Source of the DNA: Candidatus Aquicultor primus
GTDB lineage: Bacteria; Actinomycetota; Aquicultoria; Aquicultorales; Aquicultoraceae
DNA length: 13,690 nt
Assembly (NCBI GenBank): GCA_001767575.1
Contig: MELI01000062.1
Coordinates: forward strand, 1,713-15,402
Reading direction: 5' to 3'
Shown here: piece by piece, positions 8,325 to 13,690 of the stretch
Position numbering within the stretch: the stretch's first letter is position 1
How the letters are laid out: each line of letters opens with the position of its first letter
Translations under genes and position numbers: made by a program
Notes under the pieces: generated by a model
Database searches by the model: none
Told to the model about the DNA's origin: nothing
What the model saw: the letters and a program-made list of their open reading frames with translations, nothing else

Positions 8325-8353
8325 AGTATAATGACTTTAGCGGCTCTTGCCAA
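8325..8353 (-). promoter_or_regulatory. Predicted tilS promoter
   Basis: TTGGCA (8348-8353), exactly 17 bases, then TATACT (8325-8330) on the minus strand; both boxes match the sigma70 consensus at 5/6. It lies inside the longest open frame that reads into tilS, so that frame cannot be translated in full from this promoter. Confidence 0.7.
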
Positions 8354-8416
8354 GTCCGGCACCGCCGCAACCTGCCTTTACAGCTGCTCATCGCAGACGC
8401 GCTGTGGCCGGAATGC

Positions 8417-8450
8417 AACACGGCGCCTACTGGTAAGTAAGCGCCGTGTT
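8417..8450 (-). terminator. Strong hairpin after the solute-binding protein gene
   Basis: Perfect 10-base GC-rich arms AACACGGCGC (8417-8426) and GCGCCGTGTT (8441-8450) with a 14-base loop, about 50 bases past the stop at 8501. There is no long T-run on the minus strand (it continues TTGCATTCC), so it is a probable but not classical terminator. It isolates the transporter gene from the tilS promoter. Confidence 0.6.
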
Positions 8451-8500
8451 CTGATTGCTGCAACAAAGACATGCCTCCGGCTACCTAAGTCGACCGCGCC

Positions 8501-9661
8501 TTAGGGCTCCATCCTTTTGGCGAAAACCGGCTTGCCGTCTTTAATGGTCATAATAACGCTCCCCTTGATGGGGTTGCGGTTTTCATCGAAGGTAAACTTG
8601 CCGGTGACGCCCTCAAAGTTCTTTATCCCCGCAAGAGCGGTCGCGATCTTCTCGGGCCTGGTCGAATCAGCGCGCTTGATGGCCTCAAATAGAAGGTGCA
8701 TCGCATCATAGCTGAGCGCCGAGGAAAGCTCCGGCTTAGCAACATAGTCGCCCTCATAAAGCTCGACAAAATCTTGTACTTTTGGATTGGGGTCGTCCGC
8801 GGAAAAATGCGCCGTATAATAGCTTCCTTCGGCTGCCGCACCGGCCTCTTTAACCAAGCTAAACGCGTTCCAGAAATCGGTTCCGAGATATTTTGCCGTG
8901 ATGTTCAACTCGGCCGCCTGCTTCATGATCAAGCTCGACTTGTCATCATAGTCGTTGAGTAATATAACATCCGGCTTTACTTTGGCGACTTCTTTGAGCT
9001 GTGCGGAAAAATCGGTTACATCGGATCCATACGACTGGACTGTCTCGACCTTGCCCCCGTATGCGGTCACCGCTTTTTTGAAAGCGTCCACCAATGCCTG
9101 CGCATCCTGGTCTTCAGTATTAAATATGACAGCGGCTTTCTTTGCCTTGAGTTCACGGCCGGCGAATTCGCCGAGCATCGTTCCCTGGTATGAATCGACG
9201 TAGCCGGCCCTGAATATATACTTGCCTATCGCCGTGATATTCGCCTCAGACGAGCGAATTGTAATAAGCGGCACGCCGTCCCGGTTTGCGACCGGAGCCG
9301 CCGTCAAAGCCGACTGCGTCGTGAAGGGTCCGACTATTGCGGATACGCGCCTGATTTGCGTATATTCGTTAGCGATGTGCGATGAAACATTCGGGTTAGA
9401 GGCGTCGTCGCCATCGATGGTTTCGACTTTCATACCGAGCAGACCGCCTTGAGCATTGATTTCATCAACAGCCAGGTCGATTGCCCGCTTACTGAGTACA
9501 CCGTACACCTCTAGCTCGCCCTTCATCGGCAAGATCAAACCTATCTTGATGGTATCTTCGCCTTCTGACTTTGTTGGAACCGGCTCCGAGCAACCCGATA
9601 AGACCATAGCGCTGAGGATTGAAACCAAAACGAGCGAGGTAAGAAATAGACGTTTGAACAC
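8501..9661 (-). CDS. Branched-chain amino acid-type ABC transporter substrate-binding lipoprotein
   Basis: A periplasmic-binding-protein fold of the LivJ/LivK group (Peripla_BP_6), secreted and lipid-anchored. The 386 residues start with a basic, hydrophobic signal peptide ending in lipobox LSGC (C24 as lipidated residue) and a polar linker. The binding domain then begins TIKIGLILPMKGELEVYG, with AIDLAVDEINAQGG, AIVGPFTTQSALTAAPVANR and PLITIRSSEANIT, all typical of the family. LSYDAMHLLFEAIKRA near the C-terminus is the usual late helix. The start is GTG (9659-9661) with AGGAGG four bases upstream. No permease or ATPase genes (livHMGF) are adjacent, so it is an orphan: either partners are encoded elsewhere or it acts as a sensor. 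The ligand cannot be told from sequence; amino acids, amides or other small organics are all possible. Confidence 0.9.
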   Translation of the reverse strand: MFKRLFLTSLVLVSILSAMVLSGCSEPVPTKSEGEDTIKIGLILPMKGELEVYGVLSKRAIDLAVDEINAQGGLLGMKVETIDGDDASNPNVSSHIANEYTQIRRVSAIVGPFTTQSALTAAPVANRDGVPLITIRSSEANITAIGKYIFRAGYVDSYQGTMLGEFAGRELKAKKAAVIFNTEDQDAQALVDAFKKAVTAYGGKVETVQSYGSDVTDFSAQLKEVAKVKPDVILLNDYDDKSSLIMKQAAELNITAKYLGTDFWNAFSLVKEAGAAAEGSYYTAHFSADDPNPKVQDFVELYEGDYVAKPELSSALSYDAMHLLFEAIKRADSTRPEKIATALAGIKNFEGVTGKFTFDENRNPIKGSVIMTIKDGKPVFAKRMEP

Positions 9662-9690
9662 GTGGCCTCCTGGATGTTTAAGGATTTACA

Positions 9691-9722
9691 TGCGCGGATA
9701 CGCTTTTCACATCGCACGCGCA
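9691..9722 (-). other. GC-rich hairpin in the solute-binding protein leader
   Basis: TGCGCG (9691-9696) pairs with CGCGCA (9717-9722). GAT (9697-9699) can also pair with ATC (9711-9713) across a 3-base bulge, leaving an 11-base loop. It sits in the roughly 85-base 5' leader between the predicted transcription start and the SD. It may be a regulatory leader structure; it matches no riboswitch class I recognise. Confidence 0.3.
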
Positions 9723-9752
9723 CAAGAAACCAAATTACAACAGTTCGACCAT

Positions 9753-9781
9753 ATAATACGCTCAGTTTACCTATAAGTCAA
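9753..9781 (-). promoter_or_regulatory. Predicted promoter of the substrate-binding protein gene
   Basis: TTGACT (9776-9781), 17 bases, then TATTAT (9753-9758) on the minus strand; 5/6 match for each box, the best promoter in the window together with that of tilS. Transcription would start near 9746, giving a leader of about 85 bases. Confidence 0.72.
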
Positions 9782-9792
9782 AATATGCAGTA

Positions 9793-9818
9793 CGAGACGC
9801 CGCCTGCTAGTTGTCTCG
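9793..9818. repeat. Inverted repeat just upstream of the substrate-binding protein promoter
   Basis: CGAGAC (9793-9798) and GTCTCG (9813-9818) are perfect 6-base arms with a 14-base spacer, about 12 bases upstream of the -35 box. The position suits an activator or repressor site. It could instead be a weak terminator of the LysE gene, but no T-run follows. The rest of 9819-9906 shows nothing I can name. Confidence 0.3.
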
Positions 9819-9906
9819 CGCATCCCTAGTGAGCTGCAAAACCTATGCGCCATCCGCGCGAACTCCATCCCAGCTCCTGTCGGGAATTCTTGAAAGCAAG
9901 CATACA

Positions 9907-10509
9907 TCAAAAGAGCGGGATATCGAAGATGAACGTTGCGGCTAGCGCAATTAGAAAAAGCCCGCAGGCAAAGAGAATCCCGTGATAGACCTTGTTACTC
10001 AAGAAACGCTTGCCGGTAGCGACTGAATAGGCTATCGCCGCGTACCAGACAAAGTCACCCAGAATGTGCCCGATGTAGAAGACAAGGAGCCCCGCGAGAC
10101 CATACTTGAGCGAGGAGAGGACGAAACCGGCCCCTATCGTCACCCACCACAATGTCCAATAGGGATTCGAAATGCTTGTAACGACACCCTGGATTACCGG
10201 ACCGACCGAAGAATACGCCTCACTACCATCAAAATCGAGCGATATCCGTCCCCGATATGAGTCGGCAACGAGGCCGTAGCCCATCCATAAAAGAAAGGCA
10301 CCCCCCAACACCCCGATAGACCTGATAATCAAAGGGCTCTCTAAAATCGTCAGCAAGCCGAAGGCAAACCCGACCACTAAAACCAGCTCGAGCAACGAGT
10401 GTCCGACTATCAATAGAAAGGCTGCGACCTGACCTCGTCTCACCGTCTCACTTATCGTAACGGTCAACAAGGGTCCGGGTACCATGGCACCAGAAAACGC
10501 CACTATCAA
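9907..10509 (-). CDS. LysE/RhtB family amino acid exporter
   Basis: An integral membrane exporter of the LysE superfamily, which exports amino acids or related metabolites. The protein is almost entirely hydrophobic, with about six membrane segments. It has the family signature AFSGAMVPGPLLTVTISETVRRG near the N-terminus, split here as AFSGAMVPGPLL then TVTISETVRRG. ISNPYWTLWW in the middle is the conserved NPK/NPY-like loop of this family. TTG at 10507-10509 is the first standard start, but no SD precedes it and it falls inside transmembrane segment 1. The same frame continues upstream as LELIPIFSTA, with GGAGG (10545-10549) five bases before a CTG (10537-10539), so the true protein is probably ten residues longer. 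Substrate unknown. It lies downstream of the two-component genes. Confidence 0.88.
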   Translation of the reverse strand: MIVAFSGAMVPGPLLTVTISETVRRGQVAAFLLIVGHSLLELVLVVGFAFGLLTILESPLIIRSIGVLGGAFLLWMGYGLVADSYRGRISLDFDGSEAYSSVGPVIQGVVTSISNPYWTLWWVTIGAGFVLSSLKYGLAGLLVFYIGHILGDFVWYAAIAYSVATGKRFLSNKVYHGILFACGLFLIALAATFIFDIPLF

Positions 10510-10640
10510 TGCTGTTGAAAATATCGGTATTAGCTCCAGAGCAGCCTCCGCATCATGCCTGATTCTTTTTTGAACTTAACAGAACGAATCGCGGGTATCA
10601 ATAATGCGGCGCCTCGCTATGATCCCAGGGTGTGGGTCAA

Positions 10641-10658
10641 AACCTTACAGGGGAGGTT
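10641..10658 (-). terminator. Possible weak terminator after the response regulator
   Basis: AACCT (10641-10645) and AGGTT (10654-10658) form a 5-base-pair stem with an 8-base loop, three bases past the response regulator stop. Four T follow on the minus strand. It is short, so partial read-through into the LysE gene is possible. The remaining LysE upstream region has no clear promoter. Confidence 0.3.
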
Positions 10659-10660
10659 AG

Positions 10661-11320
10661 CTATCTTGCTCTCGCAGGAACTTCTACGAGTCCTATTTTT
10701 ATCGCACTGAGTATGGCCTGAGTGCGGTCGCTCTGGCCCAACTTCTGCAGAATGTGGCTGACGTGCGTCTTTACGGTCGTCTGGCTTATCCACAATCTCT
10801 CGGCTATATCTTTATTTTTCAAGCCCTCGGCCATCAACTCAAGGACTTCCAACTCGCGGTCGGAGAGAATATCAGCAGAGAATTCGGCCTTGCGGCTAGT
10901 GACCGGTGCCAGCAGCTTGTCGGCGACTCCAGGGTCGAGAACCGTCTTTCCCTTATTAATGGCATCCAACGCCTGTACCAGGTCACACGGGGTGATATCT
11001 TTTAATATGTAGCTTGAAGCTCCTGCCTTCATGGCGCCTTGGATGTCCTCTACTTCATCGAAAGTCGTCAAAATCACGACTTTTACTTCGGGTTTAAATT
11101 CTTTTATCTGAGCGCAGACCTCCACGCCATCGATATCAGGCAAACGCAGGTCGAGCAATATAACGTCGAGATCAAGCTCCTGCGCTTTATTAATGGCCAT
11201 GCGTCCGCTAGACGCCTCACCGACGATCTCGATACCGTCTTCGATTTCCAGAACCGCTTTCAGACCCTGGCGCACCAGCTCATGGTCGTCGGCGATAAGA
11301 ATTCTGACTCTATCCAACAC
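10661..11320 (-). CDS. NarL/FixJ-type response regulator (receiver plus LuxR HTH)
   Basis: A DNA-binding transcription factor activated by phosphorylation from the overlapping histidine kinase. From the GTG at 11318-11320 (219 residues): acidic pocket D11-D12 in ILIADDHELVRQG, phospho-acceptor D57 in ILLDLRLPDIDG, switch residue T85 in VILTTF, and K107 in YILKD. A C-terminal LuxR helix-turn-helix spans about 150-215, with LSDRELEVLELMAEG and NKDIAERLWISQTTVKTHVS. The frame is open to 11374, but AGGAG a few bases before GTG and the start of the receiver fold at VRILIADD favour 11320; TTG at 11315-11317 is also possible. The start overlaps the kinase stop by 11 bases, so translation is coupled. 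Targets are unknown. Confidence 0.95.
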   Translation of the reverse strand: MLDRVRILIADDHELVRQGLKAVLEIEDGIEIVGEASSGRMAINKAQELDLDVILLDLRLPDIDGVEVCAQIKEFKPEVKVVILTTFDEVEDIQGAMKAGASSYILKDITPCDLVQALDAINKGKTVLDPGVADKLLAPVTSRKAEFSADILSDRELEVLELMAEGLKNKDIAERLWISQTTVKTHVSHILQKLGQSDRTQAILSAIKIGLVEVPARAR

Positions 11321-13001
11321 ATATCTCCTCGACTGGAAGGCTGACCCGAATCGCAGTTCCGCCTTCGGGATCACTTTCGATCCTAAGTTCGCCCCCCTGC
11401 TCTACAATCCGTTCGCGCATGCTCATGAGGCCGAAGGTTTTGCGTTTTTCCGCTGCCATAAGCGCACTCTCGACATCAAAACCCTGTCCCTTATCTCTTA
11501 TTAATAGTTCGACCCTGTCTTCCAGGTACTTTAGAGAAACCGTGAAGTTATCGACCTTAGCGTGTTTGACAATATTATTAGTGGCTTCCTGCACAACCCT
11601 GTAAATCGCAGATTCAGCGCGTGGTGGCAGGCTGCGCCGTTTGCCGTAAGTCCGCAGACGCCCAGCGGACCCATTGAGTTTGTTGATTTCCTCCATATGA
11701 AAGCCGATTGCACCGATTAAGCCCATATCCTCAAGGTTCTTCGGGCGCAAATCATATATGTAGCGGCGCAATTCAGCCATGCCCTGTGACGCGACGGTCT
11801 GCATCTCGCCCATCTTCTCCTTGACCGACTGAGGATCATCATCTATCTTCTTCCGGCACACCTGTAAATTAAGCACCAGGCTGAAGAGCGATTGCGCCAG
11901 CCCATCATGCATCTCCTTGGCAATACGATTACGCTCATCAGCAACGAGAAGTAGTTGCGCCCGGTTTATAAGACGCGCGTTTTCAATGGCCACCGCCGCG
12001 AAACTAGCTAGGATTTTGAGCGCCTCAATATCGTTTTCGGTAAATCCGTTGTCATATGAGTTCATCGCGGAAAGAAGCCCTACCGATCGGTCTTTGACCT
12101 TTACCGGAACGCACAAGAGCCAAGAACCGGCTCCCCCGGCCCCCTCGGGCGCACGCGCGATAAGCCGCTCATGCCCGCTTGCCATGACCTCTTCGGCGAT
12201 ATCCTCGATCTGCGTCCGCCACCACGATTCCGGATGCTCGCTGCGGCTTCCTCTCACCGCCACCATATGCCGGCTCAAAGCGCGCTTTCTCTCGTCGATA
12301 TCGATGAGATGCAAAACCGTCTTATCTGTTTTGATGATTCGCTTAGCTTGGTCGACCACCGACTCGAGGATATCATCGAGAAAGAATTTTGAGGATATCA
12401 TCGAGGCCACGTCATAAATGGATGAGAGCGTATCGATATTCTCTTCGAGCCGTAAGGCAGTATCTTTAAGCCGCTTAATAATAAGGGACACTTGTGCAAA
12501 AAAGACCGCTACGATATACAAAACTGCGATATAGGTGGAGTCAACAAGAAGACCATAACCGGTCGACGCGACTACAAGGTCAGGCGCTGGGGCAAAATAG
12601 CGCGTCATAACGAAAAATATGGCGACTATGGTAGCGCTAGACAAGCCGGCCATGCTCCCAAAGAGAAAAGCGGAAAGCAAAACCGAGCCCGCCGCATAGG
12701 CTCCATAACCACCCAATGAGGCGCCACTGACAAACAGCAATAAGCCACAGGTAGTTGCATCGAGGATCACGAACCATGCTCGCCGACTAACTCTTCTCAG
12801 CACGAGAAATGTTACTAATACGGTGTGGGATAGAGCCACAGCTGCAATCAACAACCCATCAAAACCCGGCGTCAATCGAGCCACAAGTACATGAGCCAGT
12901 GCTAGCACCAGCGTAATCCATCTGAACCCTATGATGAGCACACGAAGCTCGTCATAGGTCTTTTTCTTTTGTGGGATATCCAATCGCTGCCGGTATTCCA
13001 A
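11310..13001 (-). CDS. Membrane-bound sensor histidine kinase (NarL family, GAF domain)
   Basis: Senses an unknown signal, autophosphorylates and passes phosphate to the overlapping response regulator. About 563 residues: a hydrophobic N-terminal region (20-175) with five or six membrane segments and no large extracytoplasmic loop; a short helical linker; a GAF domain (about 195-345); a HisKA_3 dimerisation domain with DERNRIAKEMHDGLAQSLFS and phospho-accepting His near residue 365; and a HATPase_c domain with the N box EATNNIVKHA, G1 box RDKGQGFD and a final GGTAIRVSLPV. TTG at 13005-13007 abuts its SD too closely, while TTG at 12999-13001 has AAGGGA six bases upstream, so I use the latter. 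The membrane sensor matches no input domain I can name. The Cys-rich gene lies about 250 bases upstream on the same strand. Confidence 0.94.
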   Translation of the reverse strand: MEYRQRLDIPQKKKTYDELRVLIIGFRWITLVLALAHVLVARLTPGFDGLLIAAVALSHTVLVTFLVLRRVSRRAWFVILDATTCGLLLFVSGASLGGYGAYAAGSVLLSAFLFGSMAGLSSATIVAIFFVMTRYFAPAPDLVVASTGYGLLVDSTYIAVLYIVAVFFAQVSLIIKRLKDTALRLEENIDTLSSIYDVASMISSKFFLDDILESVVDQAKRIIKTDKTVLHLIDIDERKRALSRHMVAVRGSRSEHPESWWRTQIEDIAEEVMASGHERLIARAPEGAGGAGSWLLCVPVKVKDRSVGLLSAMNSYDNGFTENDIEALKILASFAAVAIENARLINRAQLLLVADERNRIAKEMHDGLAQSLFSLVLNLQVCRKKIDDDPQSVKEKMGEMQTVASQGMAELRRYIYDLRPKNLEDMGLIGAIGFHMEEINKLNGSAGRLRTYGKRRSLPPRAESAIYRVVQEATNNIVKHAKVDNFTVSLKYLEDRVELLIRDKGQGFDVESALMAAEKRKTFGLMSMRERIVEQGGELRIESDPEGGTAIRVSLPVEEICVG

Positions 13002-13029
13002 GACCAATCCCTTATTAGTTGCAATCGTA

Positions 13030-13057
13030 CTTATACTACTAAATCGACCTTAGATAA
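13030..13057 (-). promoter_or_regulatory. Possible promoter of the kinase-regulator pair
   Basis: TTATCT (13052-13057), a 16-base spacer and TATAAG (13030-13035) on the minus strand, giving a short leader before the kinase SD. The -35 box is poor (3/6). Between 13058 and 13251 I see only the perfect 10-base palindrome GCTGGCCAGC (13121-13130) and a long-range inverted repeat GAGAACG (13134-13140)/CGTTCTC (13176-13182). There is no clear terminator after the Cys-rich gene, so co-transcription with it remains possible. Confidence 0.28.
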
Positions 13058-13251
13058 TAGTATCTTGAGCGGGACGGGCGAGATTGGATTGCGGCTTTGA
13101 AAAACCTTCTGGTAGCGACAGCTGGCCAGCCTGGAGAACGACCTATCGGGAAACCTGAAACAGCAAAAAATACCGCGTTCTCTGTTGATGGAGATTGTCC
13201 GATTTGACGAGCTGTTTGGCCTAAAACATACTCGCTGGTCGATGCTGGTAT

Positions 13252-13482
13252 CTAGATCGTTCGAGGATAGGTTTGAGAAGTTGTGCCGAGCAGTTTTGCC
13301 CGGTATATGCTGCAGGAGCTGCAACGGCTCTTGTCGTTTCGTCTGCAACACGGGATGTCTTCGGAGTCCCAGCAGTTTGTGCCGTTCTTGTATGCTGCGC
13401 AGTTGTGGTAATGGCTCGCCGGGCATCTCCTCAGGTCCGTGCAGATACACTTTCGCTTTGAACTGAGCTCGTATACGTTCAA
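13252..13482 (-). CDS. Small cysteine-rich protein, function unknown
   Basis: A 76-residue protein with nine cysteines at 12, 14, 20, 28, 37, 45, 46, 54 and 57: C-x-C-x5-C-x7-C-x8-C-x7-CC-x7-C-x2-C. Sequence around them includes KCICTDLRRCPAS, NCAAYKNGTNCWDS and IPCCRRNDKSRCSSC. TTG at 13480-13482 has GGAGGTG (13487-13493) four bases upstream, the best SD of the right-hand region. A longer minus frame over the same bases (13031-13495) has no SD and no family-like sequence. There is no signal peptide or membrane segment, so it is probably cytosolic. The Cys spacing suggests Zn or Fe-S binding. The NCW/PCC/C-x2-C pattern reminds me of small Cys-rich modules in anaerobes, including CW-type motifs on signalling proteins, but that is recollection, not a match. 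It lies upstream of the sensor kinase on the same strand. Confidence 0.72.
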   Translation of the reverse strand: MNVYELSSKRKCICTDLRRCPASHYHNCAAYKNGTNCWDSEDIPCCRRNDKSRCSSCSIYRAKLLGTTSQTYPRTI

Positions 13483-13494
13483 AAAACACCTCCA

Positions 13495-13507
13495 CGCACC
13501 AGGTGCG
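13495..13507. repeat. Perfect short palindrome next to the Cys-rich gene SD
   Basis: CGCACC (13495-13500), one central base, GGTGCG (13502-13507). It ends two bases before the SD GGAGGTG, so protein binding here, or a hairpin in RNA, could block transcription or translation of the Cys-rich gene. Confidence 0.45.
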
Positions 13508-13509
13508 AT

Positions 13510-13564
13510 ATCATAGCATGCGCTTTATGCTAACAATATACCATATTTTGGCATAATATGTAAG
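13510..13564 (-). promoter_or_regulatory. Promoter region of the Cys-rich gene with two 6-7-6 inverted repeats
   Basis: On the minus strand CTTACA (13559-13564) or TTACAT (13558-13563) is followed after 18 or 17 bases by TATATT (13535-13540) with a TG extension. A second extended -10, TGC-TATGAT, lies at 13510-13518. Two inverted repeats of identical geometry overlap these boxes: CATATT/AATATG (13542-13547 and 13555-13560) and TAGCAT/ATGCTA (13514-13519 and 13527-13532), each with a 7-base spacer. Operator use is inferred from position only. Confidence 0.45.
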
Positions 13565-13623
13565 CACTTACCGGCATATTTTTCGATTGCTATACGACCA
13601 AGCTTTAGAAAGAAAAGAGGTGC

Positions 13624-13690
13624 TCAGAGATTGGTAATTATCTTCGCAAGCCGAACGTCTAACATGAAGGTCTGTTTACCACCGATGAGT
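13624..13690 (-). CDS. Possible C-terminal tail of an upstream minus-strand gene
   Basis: One minus frame is open from the right edge to TGA at 13624-13626 and ends GGKQTFMLDVRLAKIITNL, which reads like an ordinary amphipathic protein C-terminus and keeps the strand of all other genes. I recognise no family. The same bases could instead be the start of a divergent plus-strand gene (TTG at 13631 behind AGAGGTG), so the call is tentative. No terminator hairpin is visible after the TGA. Confidence 0.33.
   Translation of the reverse strand, partial: LIGGKQTFMLDVRLAKIITNL

Noticed and set aside
8411..8470. Possible tRNA or small RNA at the strong hairpin
   Set aside because: The hairpin has no cloverleaf arms, no T-loop GTTC motif and no acceptor stem; a terminator is the simpler reading.
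13134..13182. Long-range inverted repeat GAGAACG/CGTTCTC
   Set aside because: Seven-base arms with a 35-base loop and no T-run; could arise by chance and matches no known leader RNA.
13185..13466. Plus-strand frame with many cysteines
   Set aside because: It lies antisense to the Cys-rich gene; its cysteines are a by-product of reverse-complement codons (GCA/ACA), and no SD supports its start.
13031..13495. 154-residue minus-strand open frame overlapping the Cys-rich gene
   Set aside because: No SD before its GTG, irregular composition, and it runs through the non-coding gap and the kinase promoter region; the overlapping Cys-rich frame has a much better SD and protein-like pattern.
3971..13545. 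Shared sequence ATACCATATT near the folE promoter and the Cys-rich promoter
   Set aside because: The 10-base match (AATATGGTAT on the minus strand) coincides with extended -10 boxes in both places, so promoter constraint explains it without a common regulator.
13631..13690. Plus-strand gene start (TTG with AGAGGTG upstream)
   Set aside because: Not listed as a feature because only 20 codons are visible and the competing minus-strand C-terminus looks slightly more protein-like; kept as a finding.

Overview
The window is a densely packed bacterial chromosomal segment. Every confident gene reads on the minus strand, so biological order runs from high to low coordinates. The conserved block tilS-hpt-ftsH-folE-folP-folK-nadA-nadB, a NarL-type two-component pair, a Gram-positive-style lipoprotein and the preference for TTG/GTG starts behind strong Shine-Dalgarno (SD) sites suggest a Gram-positive-lineage bacterium: a deep Actinomycetota or a clostridial Bacillota. 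Intergenic GC is moderate. No rRNA, tRNA, CRISPR array, transposase or phage gene was seen.

Left region (1-4050): one probable transcription unit folE-folP-folK-nadA-nadB. It makes the folate precursor dihydropteroate from GTP (GTP cyclohydrolase I, pyrophosphokinase, dihydropteroate synthase) and the NAD precursor quinolinate from aspartate (aspartate oxidase, quinolinate synthase). nadB is cut by the left edge. folB (dihydroneopterin aldolase), often found between folP and folK, is absent, and FolP carries a ~130-residue N-terminal extension. A predicted promoter with an 8-bp inverted repeat precedes folE, directly below the ftsH terminator.

Middle region (4050-8360): ftsH (membrane AAA+ protease), hpt (purine salvage) and tilS (tRNA-Ile lysidine synthetase). 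tilS and hpt each have a convincing sigma70-type promoter. The tilS promoter lies inside the longest open frame, so the real start is about 100 bases further in.

Right region (8400-13690): an orphan lipoprotein solute-binding protein of the branched-chain amino acid type with its own near-consensus promoter; a LysE/RhtB exporter; a NarL/LuxR response regulator overlapping its membrane-bound GAF histidine kinase; and, upstream of the kinase, a 76-residue protein with nine cysteines, TTG start and strong SD. The Cys-rich gene is preceded by a compact region full of short inverted repeats. The last ~65 bases may be the tail of another minus-strand gene or the head of a divergent one.

The least explained parts are the Cys-rich protein with its palindrome-rich upstream region, its possible link to the sensor kinase, the FolP extension, and several unusual start arrangements (nadA after an in-frame mini-ORF, LysE with a possible CTG start).
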